64,000 bases of DNA from Zygnema cylindricum. Its lineage: Eukaryota > Streptophyta > Zygnematophyceae > Zygnematales > Zygnemataceae. The translations under genes were made by a program, and so were the position numbers. Below the pieces are notes generated by a model. That model was not told the origin of the DNA. It saw only the letters and a program-made list of their open reading frames with translations, and did not search any database. Positions 21,553 to 32,124 of this stretch are shown here, one piece after another. The stretch spans positions 17,980 to 81,979 of the forward strand of contig JBBHKE010000917.1 in NCBI GenBank assembly GCA_037447655.1. The letters run 5' to 3'. The stretch's first letter is position 1; the number at the start of each line of letters is the position of its first letter.

Positions 21553-22782
21553 TGTTGAAATTTATGTATTTTCTAAGTCTGTATTGGAAAAACAAATAGA
21601 GTAAGTTAGCAAAGGCAACCTGCTTCTCGCTCAACTCTCTCCGGTCACCATACTTGTTGCAGTCACTGAAGACTAGAGAGATAGCTAGAGCCATGGCTGT
21701 CTAAAGAGGATAGGCTAATTCGTAGTTTGTACCAAAATGGATATGATGGTTACGAGATTTGATCCTGATACCTACATCATATGATAGACGTTAGCTTTAG
21801 CCTATAGCTTAGAGTGAACGTTGGCATATATAGGGTACAATAGGTATTTATAACTGTACAAGAAGAGAGTTCAAACAAACTAACAAATAACCAAAAACTA
21901 CTCTAGACCAGATTTGAACTTTGTTCTGTGATTATTTTGTAGAGGTAAAACCAATAAGGCGTTATCGAAACGATACACGTGACGGGTTTCATAATTACAT
22001 AAACATTAACGCAACAACTAATAAACAGGAGACTAACCAAAAGGAGCAATTTCTGCATGTACGCGAATCTGAACCATGTAAAATATATTTTGATCAGACA
22101 GCCGTCATTATAGCCACCACGCGAAGTGAGCTTTTTGGCTGCATACGAAGATAGCGTCACGCGGCGCCACGTGACGCCACATTATTTGATACCGGAGAAG
22201 ATAGGAGAAGGAACCATGGCTTCCGATTTGGTAGGTGTCACCTTGTAGACCTTGTCGTACAATGGTCGTACAATAAGTACATCGCCCATTGTACCTTCTT
22301 GTACTATATAGTGTTCCTATTGGACTAGGGTTTAGTAGTTGGAGTCGTGAGTAGGCAGACCACGACTTAGTGATATTTAGCTACCTCTCTCTAAGAGAGC
22401 TTGTAACTATAAATGTCATCTTTGACCAGCCATAACTTAATGCTCAGGTGAGCAAATTCAGTGATTCTTTTTGCTGCGGACTCAAGGGAGTCCAAGCTAC
22501 ACAAGGGTGTAGTCGGTCAGAGTCTTTTAGTGCCAGGGTGGCACTTATTCAGTGGGAAAGTCAAAGTGGGAAATATTGTCCAAAACACATATTCAAGCTT
22601 TGCAATCTGTGGTGGAACTGAGCACACAGAAGGTCTTCTCTTCATAGGGGTGAAGGTGTAATGGGGTTCAAATTGTCAAGGGATCAATCATTTGGGTTTA
22701 TATCAACTTGGAGTCGGCACTATCTAGATTAGCTTCTTTTAGATTTGCAAATTCAATGGGCAATGGAGCCCATAGAATTTCA
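21553..22782 (+). repeat. 5' LTR of E4 (family B)
   Basis: 1230 bp, starting TGTTGAAATTTATG and ending ATAGAATTTCA. TATA-like box at 22408-22414. The last 20 nt start ATGGAG (22763) and are in frame with gag. A decayed tRNA-like module lies inverted around 21905-21975. Confidence 0.88.
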
Positions 22783-23150
22783 GATTATGGGCCCACCATC
22801 TAGGGTGCCTATGTTTGATGGAACAGACTTAACTTATTGGGAGTTTATTTTGGAGGGATTGCTTTTCGAGAAGCACATATGGGGAATTGTTTCGGGACAA
22901 GTGAGATGTCCGCCACCTGCCTTTTGAGGAGGTTACTATGGAGAATCATCTGAGGCTTCCCAGAATATCAACCGGAGTTCAAATGAATCAAAAGGTGAAG
23001 GGAAAAACCTTTCCGTGGATGGGGAAATAGGGGAGAAGGATAAAGGGACACTTATGGTGAGGGGAGCTATGCTCTCCGCCACATCTTCACTTACAAGGGT
23101 TATAAGTAAAATTGAAGAAAATGATAGTAAAATTTGGGAGGATAAAAGTT
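22763..23150 (+). pseudogene. family B gag N-terminus (left copy)
   Basis: The frame starts at ATG 22763 inside the LTR and crosses the PBS as EPIEFQIMGPPSRVPMFDG. It continues with TDLTYWEF and the copia Gag motif LLFEKHIWGIVSGQVRCPPP. A TGA at 22925-22927 interrupts it; the frame then continues to about 23150 (GTLMVRGAMLSATSS). After ~23165 the similarity is lost, and by 23196 the sequence has become inverted gag, so this copy is truncated by the rearrangement. Confidence 0.75.
22783..22797 (+). other. primer-binding site of E4
   Basis: GATTATGGGCCCACC directly follows the LTR. It differs by one base from GGTTATGGGCCCACC, the perfect complement of the initiator tRNA-Met anticodon arm found beside the other family B LTRs (24492-24506 and 30680-30694 on the minus strand). 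Confidence 0.8.
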
Positions 23151-23195
23151 AAGGTTGATAGGTACTACGATCAAATTAATGTATCTTTATACTTA

Positions 23196-24526
23196 TATTT
23201 AATATTTATAGAATTTTCCTCATTATTTTTATTTTTCCCTTTTTCATTTATGTATCTTATATCTGACTTTCTCATTTCTAAGTCATACTTTTTACACTCC
23301 TTGACATCCTCATCATTTCTAACTCCCTCAAGTACATCCCTTCCCTTGACTTCCTTTATACCTCCAAAAGCACATCGTTGTTTCGTGTAATTTCCGCGTA
23401 CTTCTCTCTCTTCTCCATTCTACCAATGTGAAGAAGCTCCAATATTTCTTCATCCTCTTTCTCCTCTTCCCCTTCTTCCTCCTCTTTCACATTCCAACTT
23501 CTAAGTTCTTCCAAACAAGGACACTCCTCTATATAGTGACCCGGTTCTCTACAAAAGAAGCAAACACCCTTTTTCAAAGCTCCCTTTTTTTTTCCTCTCC
23601 CTCTCTTTCCACCAAAGTTCTGATAAGGTTTACCTTCGTCTTTCTTCCCCTCATCACGCTTCCGCTCGTCACCGCCGTTCCTCTCATCACGCTTCCGCCA
23701 ATCACCACCAGCTGTAAATACAGTTACCTTCTCACTTCCCATACGAACCTCCAAAGTGCTTTCCCTCACAAGAATTATCCCCATGGTGAAGCTCCAAGTC
23801 CATGAGGAGCCATCCATTGCCTGCATCCGATAAATGATGTTTTCGTACTCATCTGGGAGTTTCATGAGTAGTGTATTGATCAATCTCTCCTCAAATTCTA
23901 CATACCCCGCACTAGCAAGCTCAACATATAACGCAGCAATATCATTGCAAAACTCTATCTTGTTACCGCCTTTATAAACATAGGCCTCTATTTTCTGTTT
24001 TACTAACTGCTGCCTCTGAATAGTCTCACTCTTATAAATCAGCCTTAGTGTTTCCCATATTTCCGAAGACTTAGTAAGACTTAAAAGAGTGATAGCTATG
24101 GACTTAGACACATATCTAAGTATAAGATGTTTTGCTATTGTTTTTATACTCCCAAATTTTACTATCATTTACTTCAGTTTTACTTATAACCCCTCTAAGT
24201 GAAGATGTGGCGGAGAGCATAGCTCCCCTCACCATAAGTGTCCCTTTATCCTTCTCCCCTATTTCCCTATCCACAGAAAGGTTTTTCCCTTCACCTTTTG
24301 ATTCATCTGAACTCCGGTTGATATTCTGGGCAGCCTCAGATGATTCTCCATAGTAACCTCCTCCAAAGCCAGGTGGCGGACATCTCACTTGTCCCGAAAC
24401 AATTCCCCATAAGTGCTTCTCGAAAAGCAATCCCTCCATAATAAACTCCCAATAAGTGAAGTCTGTTCCATCGAACATAGGCACCCTAGATGGTGGGCCC
24501 ATAACCTGAAATTCTATGGGCTCCAT
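23196..24526 (-). pseudogene. family B gag, minus copy 1
   Basis: It starts at ATG 24526 (20 nt inside the LTR), then MEPIEFQVMGPPSRVPMFDG. A frameshift at about 24130-24150 joins the N-terminal part to the core (KHLILRYVSKSIAITLLSL, KLPDEYENIIYRMQAMDGS). A basic KRDE-rich stretch and the zinc knuckle CFFCREPGHYIEEC follow, then an acidic tail. Near 23356 the frame breaks, and the sequence ends at 23196 against plus-strand gag. It matches 32452-33420 almost exactly in inverted orientation. Confidence 0.82.
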
Positions 24527-25749
24527 TGCCCACAGAATTCGCAGATCCAAAAGAAGCTAATCTAGATAGTGCCAACTCCAAGTCGATATAAACCCAAATG
24601 AATGATCCCTTGACAATTAGAACCCCAATACACCTTCACCCTTGTGAAGAGAAGTCCTTCTGTGTGCTCAGTTCCACCACAGAATGCAAAGCTTGAATAT
24701 GTGTTTTGGACAATATTCCCCACTATGACTTTCCCATAGATTAAGTGCCACCTTGGCACGCAAAGACTCTGACCAGCTACACTCTTGTGTAGCCTGGACT
24801 CCTTTGAGTCCGCTGCAAAAAGAATCACTGAATTTGCTCCTCTGAGCAGTAAGTTATGGTTGGTCAAAGATGATCTTTATAGTTACAAGCTCTCTTAGAG
24901 AGAGGTACCTAAATATCACTAAGTCTTGGTCTGCCTATTCACGACTACCTAATACTAAACCCTAGTCTAATAGGAACACTATATAGTAAAGAAGGTACAA
25001 TGGGCGATGTACTTATTGTAAGACCATTGTACGACAAGGTCTACAAGGTGACACCTGTCAAATCGGAAGCCATGGTTCCTCCTCCCATCTTCTCCGGTAT
25101 CAAATAATGTGGCGCCACGTGGCACCGCGTGACGCTATCTCTGTATGTCGCCAAAAGCTCACTTCGCGTGGCGGCTATAATGCCGGTTGTCCGATCAAAT
25201 TATATTTTACAAGGTTCAGATTCGCGTACATGCAGGAATTGCTAATTGCTCCTTTTGGTTAGTCTGTTGTTAATTAGCTGTTGCGTTAATGTTTATATAT
25301 GTATGAAACCCATCACGTGTATCGTTTCGACAACGCCTTATTGGTTAAGGCTTACCTCTACAAATATAACCACAGACCATGGTTCAAATCTGGTCTAGAG
25401 CAATTTTTGGTTATTTGTTAGTTTGTTAGAACTCTCTTCTTGTCCGCTTATAAATACCTATTGTACCCTTTATATGATATTGTTTACTCTAAGCCATAGG
25501 CTAAAGCTAACGTCTACTATAGGATGTAGGTACTAGGATCAAGTCTTGGAAACCGTCACAACCATTTTGGTACAAACTACGAATTAGCCTATCCTCTTTA
25601 GACAGCCATGGCTCTAGCTCTCTCTCTGGTCTTCAGTGACTGCAACAAGTATGGGGACCGGAGAGAGTTGAGTGAGAAGCAGGTTGCCTTTGCTGACTTA
25701 CTCTATTTAATTTTCCAATATAGACCTAGAAAATACATAAATTTCAACA
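24507..25749 (-). repeat. family B LTR shared by two minus-strand units
   Basis: 1243 bp with internal element sequence on both sides: PBS and gag to the left, polypurine tract (25750-25763) and 3'-terminal coding remnant to the right. It is thus the 5' LTR of one unit and the 3' LTR of the next, the structure left by LTR-LTR recombination or tandem integration. It contains the best tRNA-like module (plus strand, 25330-25408). Confidence 0.85.
25330..25408 (+). promoter_or_regulatory. tRNA-like A/B-box module within LTR
   Basis: A D-arm-like hairpin GCCTT-ATTGGTT-AAGGC (25335-25351) contains the A-box-like TTGGTTAAGGC. Thirty nt past it lies GGTTCAAATCT (25381-25391), a near-consensus B box, inside a hairpin AGACCA...TGGTCT. 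TTTTT at 25404-25408 could terminate pol III. No acceptor stem pairs, so this is not a tRNA gene. It is antisense to the element. Confidence 0.45.
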
Positions 25750-25762
25750 CTCCCCTTATTTT

Positions 25763-26160
25763 CTAGTCTACTTTCTTTTCAACTCCCACTAAAAATATAT
25801 ATATAATATTTTTTTTTCTTCTTTTCTTTTTCCTCTTTCTTTTCTCCTCATAAAACTTTAAGTGAATACTCTCGTATTTTAAAAGGTCTATTAGATGAGC
25901 TGAAATAAACATTCCATCTTGCTGATCACATATTTTATTAAGCATACAATTTTCCATAAATCCAAGCAAAGATTTTATCCCACTCATCTCTTTTCCATCC
26001 ACACAGAATCCGATTTCCCTCTTGCAATTCAAAAAACCAGCCCCATCCCCAATCTGCGACACACACCCAGGTGCTAACCCTTTTACATGCACACCACCAT
26101 AAATGCCATCACTCCCATTAGTGATGTCAAAACCATTACCCCCCAAATTTATCGTTATAT
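25763..26160 (-). pseudogene. family B RNase H remnant, minus copy
   Basis: Read from 26160, the 127-codon frame GGNGFDITNGSDGIYGGVHV...KEMSGIKSLLGFMEN aligns with copia RNase H (GGEHTDITTWSDARYGDVPL...KELMWVKSLL). The MEAEYM motif (catalytic Glu) and most of the domain around it are missing, and the C-terminus ends in a Lys/Arg run. It is non-functional as RNase H. The same shortened form occurs at 31818-32123 and 33578-34075, so it is a property of the subfamily and not local damage. Confidence 0.7.
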
Positions 26161-26360
26161 CAAGAGTCCCCCACTAAGTTCCTCATAAAATCTACATCTT
26201 CCGAGCTCATATTTTTATCCATGATACTCACCCCCATTTTTTGAGCTTTCCTCACTCTCTCCCATGGAATTCTTTCCACTATCACTTTCTATAATGATTC
26301 CTAATGAGTATTTCTCCTCCCCTAAACTTTTCATTAAATATTTCTTTTCTCCACTATTCT

Positions 26361-27684
26361 TTAAAACCCCTCTAGTTTTACTTCTCCCCTTTCCTCCAAA
26401 TCCGTTGAAGTCACACTTTCCAACCAGTTTTCTATTTCCAAAATATTTATAAAATTATCCTCATTATTTTTATTTTTCCCTTTTTCATTTATGTATCCTA
26501 GATTTGACTTTCTCATTTCTAAGTCATACTTTTTACACTCTTTCACATCCTCATCATTTCTAACTCCCTCAAGTACCTCCCTTCCTCTTACTTCCCTTAT
26601 ACCTCCAAAAGCACATCGTTGCTTCCGTGTAATTTCTGTGTACTTCTCTCTCTTCTCCATTCTACCGATGTGAAGAAGCTCCAAAATTTCTTCATCCTCT
26701 TCATCCTCTTCCCTTTCTTCCTCCTCATCCACATTCCAACTTCTAAGTTCTTCCAAACAAGGGCATTCCTCTATATAATGACCCGGTTCCCTACAAAAGA
26801 AGCAAACACCCTTTTTCAAAGCTCCCCTTTCTTTTCCTCTCCCTCTCTTTCCACCAAAGTTCCGATAAGGTTTACCTTCGTCTTTCTTCCTCTCATCACG
26901 CTTCCGCTCGTCACTGCCGTTCCTCTCATCACGCTTACGCCAATCACCACCAGCTGTAAATGTAGTTACCCTCTCACTTCCCCTACGAAGCTCCAAAGCG
27001 CTTTCCCTCACAAGAATTATCCCCATGGTAAAGCTCCAAGTCCATGAAGAGCCATCCATTGCCTGCATACGATTAATGATGTTTTCGTACTCATCTGGGA
27101 GTTTCATGAGTAGTGTATTGATCTTTCTCTCCTCATATTCTACATACCCCGCACTAGCAAGCTCAACATATAACACAGCAATATCATTGCAAAACTCTAT
27201 CATGGTACCGCCTTTATAAACATTTGCCTCTATTTCCTGTTTTACTAACTGCTGCCTCTGAATAGTCTCACTCTTATAAATCTGCCTTAGTGTTTCCCAT
27301 ATTTCCGAAGACTTGGTAAGACTTAAAAGAGTGATAGCTATGGACTTAGACACATATCTAAGTATAAGATGTTTTGCTATAGTGTTTTTATACTCCTAAA
27401 TTTTACTATCATTTTCTTCAATTTTACTTATAACCCCTCTAAGTGAAGATGTGTCGGAGAGCATAGCTCCCCTCACCATAAGTGTCCCTGTATCCTTCTC
27501 CCCTATTTCCCCATCCACAGAAAGGTTTTTCCCTTCACCTTTAGATTCATCTGAACTCCGGTTGATATTCTGGGCAGCCTCAGATGATTCTCCATATTAA
27601 CCTCATTCAAAGCCAGGTGGCGGACATCTCACTTGTCCCGAAACAATTCCCCATAAGTGCTTCTCGAAAAGTAATCCCTCCATA
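26361..27684 (-). pseudogene. family B gag, minus copy 2 (330-codon core)
   Basis: The frame 27353-26361 holds the Gag core (SKSIAITLLSLTKSSEIWET, KLPDEYENIINRMQAMDGSS), a KRDER-rich basic stretch, CFFCREPGHYIEEC and an acidic tail. It then has VKECKKYDLEMRKSNLGYIN where a protease would normally be; no D-S-G is present. A frameshift at about 27360-27400 separates the N-terminal part, which ends at 27684 within the motif EGLLFEKHLWG, where the sequence jumps to RNase H of an autonomous element. It would encode particle protein only. Confidence 0.8.
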
Positions 27685-28289
27685 AAGATTTTGAGTTCCA
27701 GACTTCATGAACCCAAGTTCTTCAAGAAGAGATTTAACCCACATTAATTCTTTGGGGCAGCACAGGAAGCCATGTATTCAGCCTCCATAGTGGACTGAGC
27801 AACTACTTTTTGTTGCTTGCTACTCCAACAACATGCACCGGATCCAATTTGCAACACATATCTAGTCGTACACCTCCTTAAAGGCACATCTCCATATCTG
27901 GCATCACTCCAAGTGGTGATGTCAGTGTGCTCCCCTCCCAAATGCAACCATAATTCCCTTGTCCCCTTGAGATACCTCATCACCCTTTTGGCAGCCTCCC
28001 AGTCTCTCTTTCTTGGTTCATTTAGATTTCTACTAAGGACACCTACAGCTGCTGCTATATCCGGACGGGTATAGTTTATAAAATAAATTAAACTGCATAC
28101 AATCTGCCGATAAGGGATATTTTCCATAAATTTTCTTTATATCTCATCCATCTCATCATTAATGATCAATATTCCTCCCTCTTCACTCCCCTCACTCACT
28201 TTCTTCAAATCCATGGGAGTAATATATCCGTTTGCTTTCTCCATTTGAAATTTTTCTAGCATATTACCGATTGCTTCTTTTTGGCGGAA
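27685..28289 (-). pseudogene. autonomous copia RNase H / RT end fragment
   Basis: Read from 28289: KEAIGNMLEKFQMEKANGYI and PMDLKKVSEGSEEGG (end of RT), then IPYRQIVCSLIYFINYTRPD and a normal RNase H stretch GGEHTDITTWSDARYGDVPL and STMEAEYMASCAA. A frameshift follows at about 27745, then LLEELGFMKSG. Unlike the other RNase H pieces of the mosaic, it keeps the Glu of MEAEYM, so it comes from an autonomous relative. Confidence 0.82.
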
Positions 28290-29535
28290 ACGTGATGAGG
28301 AGAGAGGGAAAGTCCCTATCGAAACTTTGGTGGAAGAGGACAAGGAGGTGGCAGATTTGATAGACAAGGGAGAGGAGCTTCTCGAGGAGGATTATGTCAC
28401 TTCTTCAAGAAACCGGGATACTATATGGCAGATTGTGTCAAACTTGCAGATCTTCGACTCAAAGATGGTCAAGGAACCTCAAGGGATGGAGGAAAGGCTT
28501 TCTTCACTCAAGTTTATGATGAGGAAGTGGAAGAAAAAACCGAACCAGAAGAGGAGCTTGAGGAGCTTCTTCTTAATCTAAAAAACACTGAAAAGCATGT
28601 CGACATTCCACGGAGACAAAAGTGTGATTTTGGAGGTAAAAGGTATCCACCCGAGGATGGATGGATCATAGACTCAAGGGCTTCAATGCATATGTGCAAA
28701 GATAAGCGGTGGTTCACTAAACTGAGAAAAATCCCAACAGTTGAGATAGAGTACGGAGATGGTAGAGTAGAAACCACAAGTCTTGTTGGAACTGTTGACT
28801 TGAAGGTTTTAGTTGATGGAAAGGCCTCAATTGTATCACTCTCAGACGTTCTTTACATTCCACAGCTTAGCAAGAACCTAGTCTCAACAGCTGTCTTAGA
28901 TGAAAAGGAGTTTGAAACAGGAACTAGGAAAGGAATCTTCACAGCAAGCTTTGATAATGAGGTTTATTTCATAGCTGAGAAGGGCATTCAAGGAATGTTT
29001 AGAATTGTACTTTGCAATGAAAAGAGTGTTCTATACTCGTGTGCAAGTGAGATGATGCTTTGGCATAAAAGGTTGGGGCATGTGCATCTAGATAGATTAA
29101 AGAAAATGAAGAAAAAGGGAATAGTGTAGGGTATTACTTTTGAAGATGATGAGACCTTTGATGATTATAGTGTATGTGCCCAAGGGAAGATTCATAGACT
29201 TCCATTTCCAAAGGCAACCACATATAGGAGAGAGAAAGTATTAGATATAGTTCACACTGATGTTTGGGGACATGCTAGGTATGCTTCACATGGGGGGAAG
29301 AGATGGATGTTAACTATCACAGATGATTGGTCTCGATACACGAAGGTATACTTTCTCAAACATAAGTCAGAGGTATTAAGATGTTTCAAAGAGTATAAAG
29401 TATGGAGTGAAAGCTACATGAAACCTCAATAAAAGAGATAAGAAGTGATAATGGGAAAGAATACACCTCAAGGGAATTTGAAGAATATCTTAAAGAAGAA
29501 GGAATTCATCATTTGAAAATTGTTCCCTATAATCC
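28290..29535 (+). pseudogene. autonomous copia gag end, protease and integrase part
   Basis: Plus strand. A zinc-knuckle remnant CHFFKKPGYYMADC (second Cys replaced by Phe, His by Tyr) is followed by the 28425-29129 frame. That frame contains GWIIDSRASMHMCKD (protease DSG changed to DSR), VEIEYGDGRVETTSLVGTVD, LSDVLYIPQLSKNLVSTAVL and MLWHKRLGHVHLDRLKKM. After a TAG at 29127-29129 the integrase continues with VHTDVWG (first Asp) and, after a frameshift near 29415, IRSDNGKEYTSREFEEYL (second Asp). It stops at PYNPE, just before the motif with the catalytic Glu. Both ends are breakpoints with strand switches. Confidence 0.84.
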
Positions 29536-29549
29536 GGAACTTTATACTC

Positions 29550-30714
29550 CCAAAAGCACATCGTTGCTTTCGTGTAATTTCTGTGTACTTCTCTCTCTTC
29601 TCCATTCTACCGATGTGAAGAAGCTCCAATATTTCTTCATCCTCTTTCTCCTCTTCCCCTTCTTCCTCCTCTTTCACATTCCAACTTCTAAGTTCTTCAA
29701 ACAAGGACACTCCTCTATATAGTGACCCGGTTCTCTACAAAAGAAGCAAACACCCTTTTTCAAAGCTCCCCTTTCTTTTCCTCTCCCTCTCTTTCCACCA
29801 AAGTTCCGATAAGGTTTGCCTTCGTCTTTCTTCCTCTCATCACGCTTCCGCTCGTCATCGCCGTTCCTCTCATCACGCTTCCGCCAATCACCACCAGCTG
29901 TAAATGCAGTTACCCTCTCACTTCCCCTACGAAGCTCCAAAGTGCTTTCCCTCACAAGAATTATCCCCATGGTAAAGCTCCAAGTCCATGAAGAGCCATC
30001 CATTGCCTGCATACGATTAATGATGTTTTCGTACTCATCTGGGAGTTTCATGAGTAGTGTATTGATCTTTCTCTCCTCAGATTCTACATACCCCGCACTA
30101 GCAAGCTCAACATATAACGCAGCAATATCATTGCAAAACTCTATAATGTTACCGCCTTTATAAACATAGGCCTCTATTTCCTGTTATACTAACTGCTGCC
30201 TCTGAATAGTCTCACTCTTATAAATCTGCCTTAGTGTTTTCCATATTTCCGAAGACTTGGTAAGACTTAAATGAGTGATAGCTATGGACTTAGACACATA
30301 TCTAAGTATAAGATGTTTTGCTATAGTGTTTTTATACTCCCAAATTTTACTATCATTTTCTTGAGTTATACTTATAACCCCTCTAAGTGAAGATGTGGCG
30401 GAGAGCATAGCTCCCCTCACCATAAGTGTCCCTTTATCCTTCTCCCCTTTTCCCCCTTCCATCACAATATTTTTCCCTTCACCTTTCGTTGCATTTGAAC
30501 TCCGGTTGATATTCTGGACAGCCTCAGATGGTTCTCCACAGTAAGCTCCTCCAAAGCCAGGTGGCGGACATCTCACTTGTCCCAAAACAATTCCCCATAA
30601 GTGCTTCTCGAAAAGCAATCCCTCCATAATAAACTCCCAATAAGTAAAGTCTGTTCCATCGAACATAGGCACCCTAGATGGTGGGCCCATAACCTGAAAT
30701 TCTATGGGCTCCAT
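29550..30714 (-). pseudogene. family B gag, minus copy 3
   Basis: The start ATG 30714 lies 20 nt inside the LTR. The frame is open through the LTR/PBS junction and the Gag core for 177 codons (EPIEFQVMGPPSRVPMFDG, KHLILRYVSKSIAITHLSL) to a stop at 30184-30186 that replaces the Lys after QRQQLV. The rest continues at 30051-29674 with KLPDEYENIINRMQAMDGSS and CFFCREPGHYIEEC, then a short acidic tail. It ends at 29550 against plus-strand integrase. This is the clearest copy of a frame running from U5 through the PBS into Gag. Confidence 0.84.
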
Positions 30715-31804
30715 TGCCCACAGAATTCGGAGATCCAAAAGAAGCTAATCTAGATAGTGCCGACTCCAATTTGATATAAACCCAAATAAATGATCCCTTG
30801 ACAATAAAAACCCCAATATACGTTCACCCCCTATGAATAGAAGACCTTCTGTGTGCTCAGTTCCACCACAAAATGCAAAGCTTCAATATGTGTTTTGGAC
30901 AATATTCCCCACTTTGACTTTCCCACTGAATAAGTGCCACCTTGGCACGCAAAGACTCTGACCGACTACACCCTTGTGTAGCTTGGACTCCCCTGAGTCC
31001 ACAGCAAAAAGAATCACTGAATTTCCTCACCGATTATGACTGGTGAGTTATATAAGTTATGGCTGGTCAAAGATGACCTTTATAGTTACAAGCTCTCTTA
31101 GAGAGAGGTACCGAAATATCACTAAGTCTTAGTCTGCCTACTCATGACTACCTACTACTAAACCCTAGCCAATAGGAACACTATATAGTACAAGAAGGTA
31201 CGATGGGCGATGTACTTATTGTACGGCCATTGTACGACATGGTCTACAAGGTGACATGTGCCAAATCGGGAGCCATGGTTCCTCCTCCCATCTTCTCCGG
31301 TGTCAAATAATGTGGCGCCACGTGGCACCGCGTGACGCTATTCCCAAAGGCCGCCGAAAGCTTATTGCGGGTGGCGGCTGTAATGGTGGCCGTCCGATCA
31401 ATTGTATTTATACGGCTTCGATTCGCTTCCATGCATCAATTGATTAATGCGCGTTTTCGTTAGTCTGCTGCGAATTAGTCCTTTGAATCAATAGATAAAT
31501 ATGCGTGAAACGTCTCACGTGTATCGTTTCGATAGTAACTTAATGGATAAGGCTTTGGTCTATTTCGTAGCCTGCAGAACCTGGTACAAATCCGACCGGC
31601 GGTGTATTTTGCTAAAACTAGTAAAATACTTTCTAATTCATTCTGCCTCCTTCTAAATGATGCGGCAACCATGGCGTGCCTTTTGTCCTCTCTTTCTCTC
31701 TCTTTACATTCTAACTAAAATATAGAAGTGAACTATTAGTCACCTCTTTTCAACACTCTATTTATTTTTCCAATACAGACCTAGAAAATACATAAATTTC
31801 AACA
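30695..31804 (-). repeat. family B LTR, variant and recombined
   Basis: It starts beside the PBS (30680-30694) and matches the other family B LTRs as far as about 31340. After that it follows a different but related sequence ending TTTTCAACA at 31755. A second, standard family B terminus (31756-31804) then follows, before the polypurine tract 31805-31818. The double terminus suggests a recombination between LTR variants. Confidence 0.75.
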
Positions 31805-31817
31805 CTCCCCTTATTTT

Positions 31818-32124
31818 CTAGTCTACCTTCTTTTCAACTCCCACTAAAACCTTTTTTTTTTTCTTCCTATTCCTCTTTCTTTTCTTCTCGTAAAACTTTA
31901 AGTGAATACCCTCGTATTTAAAGAAGTGTATTAGATGAACCGAAATAATAATTACATCACACATTTTATTTTGCATGCCATTTTTCATAAATCCGAGAAA
32001 AGATTTTATCCACCTCATCTCTTTTCCATCCACACTAAATCCAATTTCCCTCTTGCAATTCGAACAGCCAGCCCCATCTCCAATATGCAACACACACCCA
32101 GATGCTAACCCTTTTACAGGCACA
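31818..32124 (-). pseudogene. family B RNase H remnant, truncated
   Basis: The 101-codon frame, GLASGCVLHIGDGAGCSNCK...KEMRWIKSFLGFMKNGMQNK with a basic C-terminus, is the same shortened RNase H as at 25763. It is cut at 32124, where plus-strand gag begins; the two share a CACCAT motif at the junction. Confidence 0.75.

Noticed and set aside
23112-23390. 92-codon plus-strand frame at the inversion point
   Set aside because: It runs from plus-strand gag into antisense gag; a junction artefact of the mosaic.
25330-25408. A true tRNA gene
   Set aside because: A and B boxes are present but no acceptor stem and no normal T-stem/7-nt loop can be formed; the same sequence recurs in every LTR copy.
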